In this document: positions 5,973 to 6,085 of the stretch, piece by piece
How the letters are laid out: the number at the start of each line of letters is the position of its first letter
Numbering within the stretch: position 1 is the first letter of the stretch
Source of the DNA: DASUXY01 sp036377675
GTDB taxonomy: Bacteria; Bacillota; Bacilli; Bacillales; Amphibacillaceae
Reading direction: 5' to 3'
Assembly: GCA_036377675.1 (NCBI GenBank)
Contig: DASUXY010000047.1
Location: 1-6,085, forward strand
DNA: 6,085 bases
Program-made: the position numbers and the translations under genes
Notes under the pieces: generated by a model
Told to the model about the DNA's origin: nothing
Seen by the model: the letters and a program-made list of their open reading frames with translations, nothing else
The model's database searches: none

Positions 5973-6040
5973 CACTATTTTTCAATAAAATGCACGTGAA
6001 TACGCTTACTACAAGGTTTTAAGAGCTTTTACCGATTGTA

Positions 6041-6085
6041 TTATCCTACCATTTTGTTACCATTTTCGTTGATTATGGTCGACAT
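6041..6085 (-). CDS. Possible C-terminal end of a gene entering from the right edge
   Basis: On the minus strand the frame from base 6085 reads MSTIINENGNKMVG and stops at TAA 6041-6043. It is open to the edge, so it could be the last codons of a larger gene or a chance frame. Thirteen to fourteen residues are too few to assign a family, and no clear terminator follows. Confidence 0.2.
   Translation of the reverse strand: MSTIINENGNKMVG

Noticed and set aside
6014..6032. GGTTTTAAGAGCTTTTACC, reminiscent of a type II CRISPR repeat
   Set aside because: It is a single copy without spacers, further repeats or cas genes; the resemblance is limited to a few bases.
6047..6066. Direct repeat TACCATTTT twice with 2-bp spacing
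   Set aside because: Two short copies in AT-rich DNA at the window edge, with no further units and no known role.

Overview
The window looks like chromosomal DNA of a low-GC, spore-forming Bacillaceae species. It is AT-rich with strong AGGAGG-type ribosome sites. It carries a TetR/YhgE pair arranged as yhgD-yhgE is in Bacillus subtilis, and a protein whose C-terminal domain resembles spore-surface proteins. The species cannot be named. All four convincing genes lie on the minus strand, so transcription runs from high to low coordinates. No rRNA, tRNA, CRISPR array, transposase or phage gene was seen.

From right to left, the edge (6041-6085) may hold the last codons of a gene entering from outside. 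Next is an unrecognised, strongly basic 147-residue protein (5473-5916). It has a TATACT -10 box and a 15-bp near-palindrome upstream, and a clear intrinsic terminator (5293-5341) well downstream. A stretch of about 300 bp without a convincing gene follows, with several short inverted repeats near the tetR promoter.

The core is a regulator/exporter module: a TetR-family repressor (4288-4863) and a large YhgE/Pip-family membrane protein (1691-4147). The best-supported regulatory observation is a pair of near-identical 23-bp operators of form TGACCA-N11-TGGTCA. One lies just downstream of a good sigma-A promoter for tetR (4886-4908) and the other 25 nt before yhgE (4173-4195). The inference is that TetR represses both itself and yhgE until an unknown signal relieves it. 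A perfect 9-4-9 hairpin between the genes could be the tetR terminator, and a strong terminator follows yhgE.

The left part (92-1471) encodes a 459-residue protein with a lysine/serine-rich middle and a C-terminal domain like the SPOCS/BC_2427-type domains of spore-forming bacteria. Its upstream region has a near match to a mother-cell (SigK/SigE type) promoter, so it is probably a sporulation gene. Immediately after its stop is a small reading frame broken by one TGA at the window edge.

No dramatic new system is visible. The parts most worth following up are the twin operators and their ligand, the unrecognised basic protein, and the spore-type gene with its broken downstream frame.
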